A DNA stretch of 64,000 bases, taken from NCBI GenBank assembly GCA_037954665.1, contig JBBMOL010000225.1:1-64000 (forward strand), given 5' to 3'. Under the pieces are notes generated by a model. That model worked only from the letters and a program-made list of their open reading frames with translations. It had not been told where the DNA came from and did not search any database. Source of the stretch: Laguncularia racemosa. Lineage: Eukaryota > Streptophyta > Magnoliopsida > Myrtales > Combretaceae. Shown here one piece after another: positions 47,824 through 60,150 of this stretch (positions are counted from its first letter, which is position 1; each line of letters begins with the position of its first letter). The position numbers and the translations under genes were made by a program.

Positions 47824-49841
47824 TGATGTGCTCAAAATGATGGGAAAAATTCTAGCACTGTCAACCTTTTCAGAACCCAATCTGGATGATTAACCAAATT
47901 GCTCATCTTTTATCTTATGTCTTTATTTCTAATAAACTTTGAGAATAATCTTACAGGTACAATTATATATCTCCATGGGATGCCAAAATGTCCTACAACT
48001 TCAGTTGGACACAGGACATTTTCTGGGTAACAATCAAAGGCCCACTGCGATTGTTCTCTATTCTAAGGCATTGGATCATGAAGATTTACGTTATTTTGTA
48101 ATTTGTAAATGTTTATTGGACTATTTTGGTTGTATTTTGGTTTTGAGACACTTTTATTTCTTTGTAACTTTCATTTAGGGTTAGTCACCTTAAAAGTAGC
48201 AAACTTGTAATTTTGAGCACTTTTTAACCCTAGAAGTAGCAAGTATAAATACTTGCTTAAGAGAGGTTTTGAGGGAGATTATTTTTGCAGAACATACACC
48301 TCTTTTCACGTGTGAATTAGGGTTCATACCTTGGTTCCAACTCTTATCAATTTCAATTCCAAGACTTGAAATTGTGGCGAGTGTAACAATTGGAATTTGT
48401 GTGTCATATCAATTCCTACTTGTTATGATTTCTTTTCTTCTCTAGTGTGTTGTATCTAGGGTTGATTTGAGATAGTTCTTGGTCAGATTTACATGTTATT
48501 ATTCACGAATTCTTGTGTTCAATTGAAATACTTACCATTTGATTTGGGATCATCATTGAAAGTTACACTTGAAAACGTGATTTTTACCATTGGGAAAGGA
48601 ATCTTACTTTATGGTTTTCTTTGTCAAATTAAGGCTTAATTTGCGTAGATTATATGACATTAGAGTGTTATTAGAAGGCATTTTCTTTAGGGTATTCTGA
48701 TTATATTATTAGTTGATTGAATTTCATCATTTCAACATTAGGGTTCATTTGAAAAGTGCCATTTTTTTGTTCCGATTTTGCCTAGACTTGAGATATCTTT
48801 TCTTAAGTCTTTTGGATGTGCTTTTAAGTGTGTTTAGGCACATCACAAAACCAAGCCCAAGCACATGCAAGTGAATCAAGGAAACAACCCTAACTCACAC
48901 ATATGAACCGGTTCAATTGAACTATGAAATTGCGTGAACCCTAATGGAAATTTGATGAAATCCAAAGGTTCAAAGATGCAATCAACAAACCAATTATGAT
49001 AAACTTCACCAATTAACAATAAATACAAGTGAAATCCACGTGAAATACACCAAGATAACAAGTTTCAATTCCGTGATTCTCCACTTCTAACAATGTCCAA
49101 TTCACGTTAACAATGATTAAAAAATTGATGATGATAACAAATGCTAAAACCATTCAATCTTATAACCTGATAATTGATTACAAATGAAATTAAAATCTGA
49201 CCAAGAACATCCAATTCAACCCTAGATATGACTCACTAGTAATGAAAAGGAAACACAACAAAGAAGGAATTCATATTACTTACAATTTTCCTTTATTGCA
49301 CTCGCCACAATTTCAACTCTTGAAAATTGAAATTGATAAGAGAAAATGGAATGAGGGAAACCCTAAGCCCTCTCATGAAAATGTGATGACAATTCTGAAA
49401 ATTTTGGCCTCCTCAAACCCTACTATAATACTCGCTACCCCTAGGGTTAGAAAATGGACAAAAATTACAACTATGCCACTTTTAAGGTGGTCAGTCCTAA
49501 ATGGAAATTACAATAAAAATGATAGTGTCCCAAAAGAAAATACAATATAAAATAGTCCATACAACAATTACAAAGTACAAAAATATCATAAATCTTCATA
49601 AGCCAATGCTTCAAAATGGAAACAATGGCAACGAGTCTTTGATTGTAAATCTGAAGATGTCCCATGGCCATCAACTAGTATAAGACATATTGGCATCCCA
49701 TGGAGAATTATTATTGTACCTGTAAGATTATTTCTCAAGTATTTATTGGATAAGAAGATATGAAGTAAAAATATAAGCGATTTGGACCATCAGCCAAATC
49801 TAGTTCTGAAAGTATAGGCGGTGCTGGAAAATTTCTCAACA
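47824..49841 (-). repeat. Minus-strand Gypsy 5' LTR, split by a solo LTR
   Basis: Without the insertion at 47838-48845 and its 5-bp duplication the LTR is about 1005 bp. It runs from tgatgtgctcaaaa at its right-hand (reverse) end to tctcaaca at 49841, with the primer site adjacent. Its internal region is reduced to about 170 bp before the inverted LTR piece at 47104-47640, so the body has been lost or rearranged. Confidence 0.8.
47838..48845 (+). mobile_element. Solo Gypsy LTR of the gag-protease element family
   Basis: It starts TGATGGGAAA and ends GGCACATCA, 1008 bp, with an exact 5-bp duplication caaaa (47833-47837 and 48846-48850). It is closely similar to the LTRs of the element at 14682-19441 (for example the shared block with tcctacaacttcagttggac). 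The full element was lost by LTR recombination. Confidence 0.92.
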
Positions 49842-51087
49842 AAAAACAACCTAATTTACTAAGTGGAACCTATTTCTAGTCATTTTAGTCAAATTATCTT
49901 AATAAAAATTGATGTATTGGACTATAAAACTTAGTGATCAAACTTAATAGGGCAAATTTTCTAGTGGAACCTATTATTGATAATTTTAGTCAAAGTATCT
50001 TAGTAAAAATATAGTGTTTATATAATAAAATACAAACATAGTGTTATTATATATTAGTAAAATAAATAAAACCTTGATGTTTTCATAACTTTTATGAAAA
50101 CTAAACATTAACTTGATATATATAGGATTTCCAAGCAATCAAAAGCATCTGGCTTGAGTAGATGCCATCTCAAGTAAGTGGCTAAGCTACATGCCATGCC
50201 GTGCTAAAGTGATTTGACTTTTTCTTGAATTGTTAGCAAATTAATTGATCACACCTAAGCTAATCTGAACTAAACATGAGATAAAGTAGGTAACAAAAGT
50301 TGGAAAGTAGTTAGAAACCAAACTAGAGAGTCTAATGGAAGAGAGAAAGAGCCTATAAAAGTGGCCCACAAATTTCTCCTTTTGGAAAAAAAGAAAAAGT
50401 TAGTTTTTCAGATGCCAACCCCAAGATAGTTTATCAAGCCAACTTTGGTAACCTTGAGCAGTGCACCACTGCAAAATCACTTGTTTTAGTCTTTTCAACA
50501 CTAAGCTTTAATCCTTCCAAGGAAAAAGTGCTCAATCAACTAAAGAATACTTTTAGAGAGGACTTCTCTTTTGGAAATACTACCTTTGAGGAGCTACTAA
50601 AGGTTTTGGAAAATTTTGAAACCAAGAAATAACCTTCTCCAAAACTAAAACAAAAAGCCTTTGTAGATGTTTGTACATGATGCTCCAACTGAAACCATGT
50701 GGCTCTAAATTTCAAGCTCCCCTTCCCTCTAATGGCTAAAGGGCCAACTTCAAGAGTCAAAATGTAAAAACACATAAAAAAATATATAAATGTATATTTA
50801 TCTATTATACTTTAGCTTAACGGTAAATAAATAAATACTTAAAAGTTGTTAAGGGCAATTTAATCTTTTTTTTAACTAAGATATATAAGTCGCACTAACC
50901 TAGGGTTTCTCCCTTTTCCTAAATTTATGCAATTGTAATCACAGAAACCTAAGAGAGACTCTAGACACCTACAAGTAACCTAAAGGATCACGATGAAAGC
51001 AATTCCTTTCTAACAGGCAAGGATTCTAATCATCACTATGTTTATTTTCTAATATGATTTAAGAATATAAGTAAATTGGTGGTATGT
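49842..51087. other. Non-coding DNA with a 101-bp imperfect duplication
   Basis: The block gtggaacctat...ttagtcaaa recurs at 49863 and 49964. The rest is AT-rich, with no recognised domain. The minus-strand frame 50536-50775 looks spurious. Confidence 0.5.
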
Positions 51088-52574
51088 TGTTTATGTTAGG
51101 GGGAGAATGTAAAGTTCTCTAATTTAGTTTTGATGTTAACAAAAGAGGAATAATGTGTAACGAATGTTTAAGCTTATCAGAAGTTGTTTCAGAAGATAGT
51201 ACGTAATTTTTCTAAAGTTGAACAAGGAGACAGAAGCTTATTCAAAACCTTCAAAAGTGTTATAAAGACTATTTTTGTTCTGACAGAAGGTGTTTCAGAA
51301 GTTGTATAGTGTCTCCGTAGTTAACGTGTTAACCTTTCAAACGCACTTTCAGAACCTTTACACTAGGAGGACAATTGACAGGTTTGTTTCAGAAAAACTT
51401 TTAGAACCTTCATAACAGGAGGACAGTTAACAAGTTTGCTTCAAAAGCACTTTCAAAACCTTTCATGTCTGTCACGAATTTTTCCATATTACGTTCTAAT
51501 TTTTATATCGATAGTTTTAATAAATTTCAAAGCCTAGCTCCACGTGTCAAGTATTTTTAGGTAATATACTTGATGTGTTTTACTAAAGTTAGATTTTATA
51601 TCATGGGTTTTTTAATTTACATAAATTTTTACAAGATTTTATTCAAAGATTTCATTTTATGATAAAGTGAGATCATATAAGATTTACAAGTTTTATCCAG
51701 ATTTAAAATTGGATATTTATATTATATTTTGGGATATTCAGCAGTTATAAAGATAAGGATAAGAGATATGGTTGTTATATCAAGATATGGTTCCATAATG
51801 TGAGGGATATCTTCAACAAACTTGATCCAAGAGATATATCCAAAGAAGATCATGGTCAAACTAATTTATCCAAGCTTATCCTCATTAAGAATATCACGGA
51901 ATGCAGATCTTTTCTAACAGATCCAACTTATTTTTGAATTAAAAATTAAAAAATAAATTCAAGATTATCACGTGGAAAGTAGTTGTTATGTTTTCTCCAT
52001 ATATGAAGTGTTTAATTCAAATGATAAAGGCAGTGGAGAACGTTAGTTAACTACAGGAAAAAAAAAAGAGAACATTGTTGAAAGAAAAAAGACACGAGAA
52101 AAAAAGACTCATACATCTTCAAGCGAAAAATCTTTACATATACATGTGATCTAGAGGAAATCTAATATTCCTCATTAATGTTGTTGAAATTCCTTTCGTG
52201 AATAAGGAATTGTTTGTTGTTTCATCACTGTAGTTGAGTGATTAGCTTAGTGAAGAAACCAGAAAGACTCAACAGTGAGACTTTGCCTTGAAGAAGCTTA
52301 TGTTGTATATCTTCAATTTGATTGATATAGTGAAACACAACCGGTATAGACAACCGAGACCTCGGCATGGAGCAGGAAGAGAGAACTGACGCTCGAGGCA
52401 GAACCTCTATAAATATCTGAGCATTATATTCTTCTCTACTTTTTATTTACTGCACATTATTGTTATTTACGTGATTTTATTAGTCAAGAGTTTTGGTTGA
52501 TTTGCGAAAAAGTGAAACTTTAAGTAATTAATCAATTCACCCCCCACATCACACCCCCCCCCCCCCCCCCCCCC
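51088..52574 (+). repeat. 5' LTR of the plus-strand Copia, right end lost
   Basis: It starts TGTTTATGTTAGGGGGAGAA. The equivalent of the last 27 bp of the 3' LTR is missing after the C tract at 52554-52574. It carries a repeated module (tttcagaagcactttcagaa type) of about 52 bp within U3. Confidence 0.88.
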
Positions 52575-52589
52575 TATGAGTGATCCAAA

Positions 52590-53951
52590 ATGGTTGAAAA
52601 TAATGTTGCAATTAATCGAGCTCCCTACTTAAATGGCTCAAACGTCTCATATTGGAAGATGCGTATGGAAACTTACATTAAAGCTAATGATTATGATTCA
52701 TGGCAGGTTATTTCACTTGAAGACAGTTTGATCACCTTGGACGGAGATTTAACCTTGTCAGATTCGGAGAAGAAAATTATCGAGAAGAACAACAAAGCAA
52801 AAAATTTATTACTGACTACTATTGCTCCATCAGAGTTCTATTTAATATCATCGTGTGCAAATGCAAAAGAGATTTGGGATATCCTATCCGATACATATGA
52901 AGGGGCTAATACCATCAAGGAAACCAAGATAAATGCTTTAATTCAACAATATGAATTATTTAAGTTTAAATCTAATGAAGATGTCAAAGATGCTTTTAAC
53001 AGGTTTACAGCTATCACAAATGAGCTTGCATCACTTGGAAAGAAACTTCCAGATCCAGATCTTGTGAGGAAAATGTTGAGGATATTGCTACCATCTTGGG
53101 ATGCAAAGAAAACTGTTATAGAGGAAGCTCAAGACCTAAACAAGCTAACTCTCAATCAATTGAGAGAAAAGCTCATGGCATATGAGTTACACATAAAGAC
53201 AACGCAAAGAGGAGAAGACGGTACCAAAGGAATTGCGTTTAAAGTCAAGGAAATAAAGCAAAATGAAACTGAAACGGATGATCGCGATGATGAGAAAGAA
53301 GAGGACATCAGTCTTCTAGCACGTAGACTCAATAGGTTGCTCAAGAAGCAAAGAGGTAAGAAGTTTAATGTTTTCAAGAAAAGTACTAAATATAAGCATA
53401 ATGATGTAGGAAAAACGTACAAAGAGAAAGAAAAGAAGAAAAAGAAAAGGGAGATTCAATGTTATGAATGCAAAAAGCCAAGACACATCAAATGCGAATG
53501 TCCAACACTGATCAAGAAAATGGAAAATTATAAAAAGAAAAGTTGAGCAATGCTAGCAACATGGAGTGATTTAGAGGATACAGAGACAAATTCAGAGGAT
53601 TCAGAAGAAGAAGAGGATAAGGCAAATCTGTGCTTAATGGCTAGTTCTGAGGTACATTCTGAATCTGATGAAGATGTAACTGAAACTGACATGCTAGTAG
53701 AAATGAGTAAGCTACTAAAGGCACTAAAAAGGGCTGATACAAAATTAGCTAAGTATGAAAATGAAATAAAAGCTCTTAAGAATGAAAAGGAGGTAGTAAA
53801 GCAAACAAATTCGTTACTTGCGGATGAAAATGACATCTTGAAACAAGAAAATGAATCCATGCATGTGAGTATAGAAAAACTAAGAATAGAAAATCACCTA
53901 CTTGAAGCAGAAACAAGTAACATGAAGGTGATGAAGTGTTCAATTCGTTGA
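52590..53951 (+). pseudogene. gag: Copia gag, one internal stop
   Basis: The start ATG 52590 follows the C tract by only 15 bp. One frame runs to 53951 with a TGA at 53544. Residues about 10-200 form the Copia capsid (UBN2-like), with WKMRMETYIKA, AKEIWDILSDTYEG and a LPSWDAK block. A knuckle CYECKKPRHIKCEC is at about 53461-53502, where Arg stands at the position usually held by Gly. After the TGA an acidic region and a leucine-rich coiled coil (about 53700-53930) continue in the same frame. Codons 1-318 are otherwise open. Gag packages element RNA. Confidence 0.9.
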
Positions 53952-54029
53952 AAACTACCTTTAAGAAATTTGATGAAAGTGACAAGAAATTGACCATGTT
54001 AATTTCTTCACAAAGAGTTTCAATGAAAA

Positions 54030-54600
54030 ACATGGGTTAGGATATGAGCATGGTTCGAGTTCAAAATCGAGTCAAAATACAGTTTTTGTTAAAGCTAAAC
54101 AAGTCTTAAATGATAAATTCGAAAGTAAAAAATACATTTTGAATACAAATATTGTTAAAAGAGGAAATACCAGAGACTTTTATAGAAGTTATTCTGACAA
54201 GAGGTATCCACACAATAGGTACTATAGAAGCAATACAGAAGGTATAACAGAAGTTATACAGACTAGAATTTCCAGAAACAGGTAAATGACAGGTATAGGA
54301 ATGTTAATTCTTATGCATACTTCTTCTGTAATAAATTTGGTCATATTGAGAAATTTTGCTATTATAAAAGAAATAAGCTCAGTAGTCAACAAGTAAATCA
54401 AAGAAATCAAATGAGCTTATCTTTTAAAGGGCCCAAACTTGCTTGGGTTCCTAAAAAGACTTAATTCTTTTTATTTGTACAGGGACATGAAGCTAAAATA
54501 AGAGGAACATGGTATTTGGATAGTGGATGTTCTAGACATATGACTGGAGATGCTTCATTGTTCAATAGCATAACTTGGGAAGAAAAAGGGATGTTGATTC
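54030..54600 (+). pseudogene. pro: Copia second zinc site and protease, truncated
   Basis: The stretch 53952-54300 has no open frame. A CNKFGHIEKFC zinc site is at about 54328-54360. The protease begins near 54510 with YLDSGCSRHMTGD, an intact DSG active site. The frame then runs into unrelated sequence at about 54590, where the rest of the protease and the integrase have been deleted. The frame on the far side of the join differs. Confidence 0.85.
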
Positions 54601-56409
54601 TGATGAAGAAAAGGACTCCAATTCTAAAGCAAAAGTTAGTTCAAAACCTAAGTCAGAAGCACCTGTTGTTAACATTCGAAGATCTGATCATCCAAAACCT
54701 ATTTCAGAGGCAAATACAGAAGATACTTCAGAAGTTGTAAGATCTGAACAAGAGGCTTCTAAAGCTTGGAGGTATAAGTCTGCACATCCTTCTAATCAAA
54801 TAATAGGTAATATACAATCGGGTGTTAAAACAAGAGCTAAACTACAAAATCTTGAAAATCATTTTGTGTTGTTATCTGAAATTGAACCTAGTAATATTGA
54901 AGAAGCTTTAAATGATGATAATTGGATTATATCTATGCAAGAAGAATTAAATCAATTTCAAAGAAACAATGTATGGAATTTAGTTCCTAGACCTAGAGGA
55001 AAGTCTATAATTGGAACTAAATGGGTGTTTAAAAATAAATTAGATGAAGACGGTAAAATTATAAGAAATAAAGCAAGATTAGTAGCTAAAGGTTATTCAC
55101 AAGAAGAAGGAATAGATTTTGATGAAACATATGCACCTGTTGCTAGACTAGAAGCAATACGGTTAATGCTTGCATATGAATCTTATAAGGATTTTAAAGT
55201 TTTTCAAATGGATGTAAAAAGTGCATTTTTAAATGGTTTATAAAGGAAGAAGTTTATGTAGAACAACCACCTAGTTTTGAAGATCCTTTCAAATCAGACT
55301 ATGTTTTTTAATTAAATAAAGCACTATATGGTTTGAAACAAGCTCCAAGAGCTTAGTATGAAAGATTAAGTATGTTTTTGATATCTAAAGGTTTTCATAG
55401 AGGAAAAGTTGACACTACTTTATTCTTGAAAACTTTTGATAATGATATCTTAGTTGTACAAATATATGTGGATGATATTATCTTTGGATCTACTAAAGAA
55501 TTGTTGTGTCAAGAATTTGCTGAGACCATGCAGGCAGAATTTGAAATGTCAATGATGGGAAAGTTGACATTATTTTTAGGGCTTCAAACAAACCAAACAA
55601 AGGAAGGAATTTTTGTTCATCAAGAAAAATACACAAAACAAATATTAAAGAAATTTGGATATGATGGATGCAAAAAGGTTACAACACCTATGAGTACTTC
55701 ATCAAGATTAAACTCTAACTTAAATGGAAAGAAGGTAAGTGAAAAACTTTATAGGAGTCTTATAGGTTCTTTATTGTATTTGATTGCATCTAGACCTAAT
55801 ATTTTGTTCAGTGTGTGTTTGTGTGCTAGATTTCAAGCTACACCAACAGAAATTCATTTATCAACTGTAAAGCGAATTTTCAAATACCTAGTTAATACTT
55901 CTAATTTAGGCATACGGTATTCTAAAAATCAGAATTTTGATCTAATAGGATATTCTGATGCAGACTATGCTGGGTGTAAAATTGATAGAAAAAGCACATC
56001 TGGTACTTGTCAATTCCTAAGTGATAAATTAATTTCTTGATCTTCTAAAAAACAAAATTTTGTTGCTCTATCCACAGCTGAAGCTGAATATGTTTCTATT
56101 GGTAATTGTTGTGCACAAGTTCTATGGATAAAACAACAATTGAATGATTATGGAATAAATTTTAAAACTGTGCCAATTAAATGTGACAACACAAGTGCAA
56201 TAAATTTGACAAAAAATCCAGTACATCATTCTAGGTCAAAGCATATAGAAATTAGACATCATTTTATTAGAGATCATGTGCATAATGGAGATATAAATGT
56301 TGAATTTGTGTCAACCGATAATCAATTTGCAGACATTTTTACTAAACCTCTTGAAAAGGTAAAATTTGAATTTATTAGAAATGAATTAGGAATTTGTAAC
56401 CCTTTTTGA
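54575..56409 (+). pseudogene. pol: Copia reverse transcriptase and RNase H
   Basis: First piece 54575-55243 (frame 2): linker, then EALNDDNWI, then RT motifs KARLVAKGYSQEEGIDF and MDVKSAFLNG. A frameshift near 55240 puts the rest in frame 1. YVDD is at about 55470-55480, with the LGLQ and RSLIGSLLYL blocks. RNase H has GYSDADYAG at about 55945-55975, STAEAEY at about 56075 and DIFTKPL near 56335. Stops are at 55309 (TAA), 55354 (TAG) and 56038 (TGA). The last two occur where relatives have Trp. The frame ends at 56407. The enzyme makes element cDNA. Confidence 0.92.
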
Positions 56410-56561
56410 ATTATTTTTTTCCCCTGAAAATATTGAAAAATCTTTATTCATATAAAATATTTTTTCTTTTCATTCGTTTCCTTCCTTCTCTAATTCTCTT
56501 CCTTCGCAATCTGTTCTTTTTCTCTCTCTCTCTATTTTTCTTCTCTCTCATTGCAACCCCA

Positions 56562-58295
56562 ATGGCGCCTAAATCTTCAGAACGTCTTAAACAAAAATCC
56601 TTCAAAACAAAATCATCCAACAAGCCTTTAGTGATTCATGATGAATCTTCAAATTCTTCGGAAAAATATCAAGAACCTTCAATAGAGGAGAATCTGAGTT
56701 CCCCTGATTCCGAATCTATCATAGGTTCCAAGAAAATTTCCAAAAGAAAATGAGCCGCATCGTCTTCAAAAGGAAAAGAAAAGGCTACTCAAGAAACCTC
56801 TCCACTCAAGAAAACAACCAAGAAGCAAACGAAACAAAAGAATGTACCAAGTCTGAAACCCTCAAATTCAAAATCTCTTCGAAAGAAGAAAAACGAGGTG
56901 TGTTCTTATAGTTTTGTGGATTTTAATTTCTTTACTAGTAATGGATTTTACTGGAATGAATTGTTAGAACCCATAGTATGCATGGAACTTTGCTCTACTC
57001 AAGTTCCAGTTTATGGCGAGTATGTCAAAGAATTTTATGGAAGTTTAAGTCTTGTGGAAGGGAATGTTTTAGTTTCCAGGGTATGTGATTAAGACATTTC
57101 AATTTCTAGGGCAGATGTAATTAAATGTCTACATCTACATGATGTAAATGATGATGTAGAGATTACGAACATACCTAGGAATGATCTATTTGCTGCTATA
57201 AATGGAGGCTTACAAATGGATTATGGAAAAGAAGCAATGGTCATTGATTTCGAGTTGTTTCCTCGAATCATACACAAGATCATTGTTGAATGTCTATGTT
57301 TAAGGAAGGGCAGTTCTACTTCAATGTCCATAGAACATGCTCAAATTATCTATGCAATGATTAACAAAAAGAATGTGGACATGGCTTCTAAAGTCATTGA
57401 TCAAATTTGGAGGAATAAAGAAAGTTTGATACTTGGGAATATACTAATGTGGTTGTTTGTCTTTAAAGGGATAGTTTTGCCTACCAGCTCTTCTGAACCT
57501 ATTAAGTTAAAGAGGATAGGTAAAGAAGTTTTTCATTACATGTCCATCTTTGTTAAGGATTGTTTGTGGTATGCGAATGATGGTGCACATTTTGTCTATC
57601 AAAGGCATATGAAAAGAATTGTTCCTTTTGGAACTTCTTCAATATCTGTTCAAGAAGGAGGTTCAGAACCTAGAATAGAGGTTGAAACAGATCATGGGAA
57701 GAAATCATATGGTGATGAGGCTAGGAAGAGTGCAACAAAAGAAGTTATATCCAATGTTGATCTGGAACAAATAAAGAATGTTGTTCGAGAAAGTTTGAAA
57801 CATGAACTATCGGATTTAGTTAAGACAGCTATGACAGATGAAGTTCTACAATGATCTGATCTGAGGAGACTAGAATCAATGGAGTTACAAGTTAAACAAA
57901 CTTCTGATATTCTTTCTGATATCAAGAAGAATTCTAAGAAGATGCTTACCGATCTCCATCACTATAGAATTCTCTAAGATGAATTTAGTGCCAGAGTCAA
58001 ACAAGATTTATCTAATAATGTGATTGCATTTGACAAATTTGTCTCTCAAGTGAGGAAGATTAGAGATTCAGTTACTAACTCCTTCAAGACTTTGGACTCC
58101 AAGACGGATAAAACCTCCTAATCTATCACAAGTCTTCATGGTGAAATCAAGCTGTTCTTATCCAATAAATTTCCAGATTATGTTCGCTCCGGTGCACATA
58201 TCATCGACTTGGATACTTCACCAGAGAAATCTTCATCAACCAAACATTCCACCACTCCCTCTACCTCTCGATTCACAAGATCCAGAAAATCTTAA
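56562..58295 (+). pseudogene. Third ORF of the SIRE-like Copia
   Basis: One frame runs from ATG 56562 to the TAA at 58293, with stops at 56751, 57090, 57852, 57976 and about 58120. It lies about 150 bp after RNase H. The N-terminus (about 110 codons) is Ser/Lys-rich and basic. The middle (about 56900-57640) has YVKEFYGSLS, then a helix with AQIIYAMINKK, then KDCLWY. The C-terminus (57700-58100) is coiled-coil-like, ending in a Ser/Thr-rich tail. No signal peptide or membrane helix is visible, so an envelope role is not supported. The middle block resembles the putative plant transposon protein domain (Transposase_32), by memory only. Two other copies occur at 20220-28558 and 7788-8649. Confidence 0.75.
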
Positions 58296-58630
58296 TTCTT
58301 TATCTTAAATTTTGTTTTTGAATCAAGTTATAACAGACTTCTTTTATTTTTTATGCATCAATTAAGGGGGAGTTATCTTTTTTGCTGTTAACAAAAAGGG
58401 GGAGAATGATTTTATATTGCTTATGAGTGATTCTATTATGATCAATACTAATTGATGCTTATGAATGATTCTATATTGCTTATGAGTGCTTATGACCAAT
58501 GTGTTTATGATCAATGCGTTTATAATGATTCTATTGTGCTTAAGATGCTTTTCTGTTATAAGAATATATGCTTGCTTAAACATGAAAGTTGTTTATATTT
58601 TGATTATCTAATGGTGTTTTGTTATCATCA

Positions 58631-58663
58631 AAAAGGGGGAGAATGTTGATGTTAAGGAGAGAA
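58631..58663 (+). promoter_or_regulatory. Two consecutive polypurine tracts at the 3' LTR border
   Basis: The first tract, aaaaggggga plus gaa (58631-58643), abuts TGTTGATG at 58644, the start supported by the target duplication. A second, aaggagagaa (58654-58663), abuts TGTTAAG at 58664, which is where the LTR copies at 7787 (reverse) and 21103 begin. Confidence 0.7.
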
Positions 58664-60145
58664 TGTTAAGTTCTCTAATTTAGTTTTGATATTAACAAAA
58701 GAGGAATAATGTGTAACGAATGTTTAAGCTTGTCAAAAGTTGTTTCAAAAGATAGTACGTAATTTTTCTAAAGTTGAACAAGGAGATAGAAGCTTGTTCA
58801 GAATCTTCAAAAGTGTTATAAAGACTATTTTTGTTCTAACAGAAGGTGTTTCAGAAGTTGTATAGTGTATCCGTAGTTAACGTGTTAACCTTTCAAAAGC
58901 ACTTTCAGAACCTTTACACTAGGAGGACAGTTGACAGGTTTGTTTCAGAAGCACTTTCAAAACCTTCATAACAGGAGGACAGTTAACAGGTTTACTTCAA
59001 AAGCACTTTCAGAACCTTTCATGTCTGTCACGAATTTTTCCATATTACGCTCTAATTTTTATATCGATAGTTTTAATAAATTTCAAGGCCTAGCTCCACG
59101 TGTCAAGTATGTTTTGGTAATATACTTGATGTGTTTTACTAAAGTTAGATTTTATATCATGGGTTTTTTAATTTACATAAAGTTTTACAAGATTTTATTC
59201 AAAGATTTCATTTTATGATAAAGTGAGATCATATAAGATTTACAAGTTTTATCCAAATTTAAAATTGGATATTTGTACTATATTTTGGGAGATCCAGCAA
59301 TTATAAAGATAAGGATAAGAGATATGGTTGTTATATCAAGATATGGTTCCACAATGTGAGGGATATCTTCAACAAACTTGATCCAAGAGATATATCCAAA
59401 GAAGATCTCGGTCAAACTAATTTATCCAAGCTCATCATCATCAAGAATATCACGGAATGCAGATCTTCTCCAATAGATCCAACTTATTTTTGAATTAAAA
59501 ATTCAAAAATAAATTCAAGATTATCACGTGGAAAGTAGCTGTTATGTTTTCTCCATATATAAAGTGTTTAATTCAAATGATAAAGGCAGTGGAGAACGTT
59601 GGTTAACTACAGGTAAAAAAAAAAAGAGAACATTGTTGAAAGAAAAAAGACACGAGAAGAAAAGACTCATACATCTTCAAGCGAAAAATCTTTACATATA
59701 CATGTGATCTAGAGGAAATCTGATATTCCTCATTGATGTTGTTGAAATTCCTTTCGTGAATAAGGAATTGTTTGTTGTTTCATCACTGTAGTTGAATGAT
59801 TAGCTTAGCAAAGAAGCTAGAAAGACTCAACAGTAAGACTTTGCCTTCAAGAGGCTTATGTCGTATATCTTCAATTTGATTGATATAGTGAAACACAACC
59901 GGTATAGACAATCAGGACCCCAGCATGGAGCTGGAAGAGAGGACTGACGCTCGAGACGGAACCTCTATAAATATCTGAGTATTCTATTCTTCTCAACTTT
60001 TTATTTACTGCACATTATTTTTATTCACGTGATTTTATTAGTCAAGAGTTTTGGTTGATTTTGCGAAAAAGTGAAACTTTAAGTAATTAATCATATTCCC
60101 CCCCCCCCCCCCCCCCCCTCTTGATTAATCTAATTGGGACCAACA
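58644..60145 (+). repeat. 3' LTR of the plus-strand Copia
   Basis: It starts TGTTGATGTT and ends GGGACCAACA, followed by tatgt. A 21-base C tract is at 60098-60118. About 52-bp modules (cagaagcactttcaaaacctt type) recur at 58893-59025. Confidence 0.93.
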
Positions 60146-60150
60146 TATGT

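Larger units (their letters stand above)
51088..60145 (+). mobile_element. SIRE-like Copia, complete ends, integrase and primer site lost
   Basis: The LTRs (51088-52574 and 58644-60145, about 1.5 kb) are flanked by an exact 5-bp duplication tatgt (51083-51087 and 60146-60150). The interior holds gag, protease, RT-RNase H and a third ORF in Copia order. The stretch between the protease (54560) and the RT lead-in (54600) is joined directly, so GAG-pre-integrase and integrase are deleted. The right end of the 5' LTR and the whole primer site are also missing, because a 21-base C tract runs almost directly into gag. The exact duplication shows it was a real insertion that decayed afterwards. It is the best preserved Copia in the window. 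Confidence 0.93.

Noticed and set aside
50536..50775. 79-codon minus-strand frame
   Set aside because: No recognisable motif, no family copy in the window, and it is surrounded by non-coding sequence.
56406..56561. Phe-rich upstream part of the frame as a signal peptide for the third ORF
   Set aside because: It lies before the ATG at 56562 in a pyrimidine-rich untranslated stretch; the hydrophobic look comes from the ttt/ctc run.
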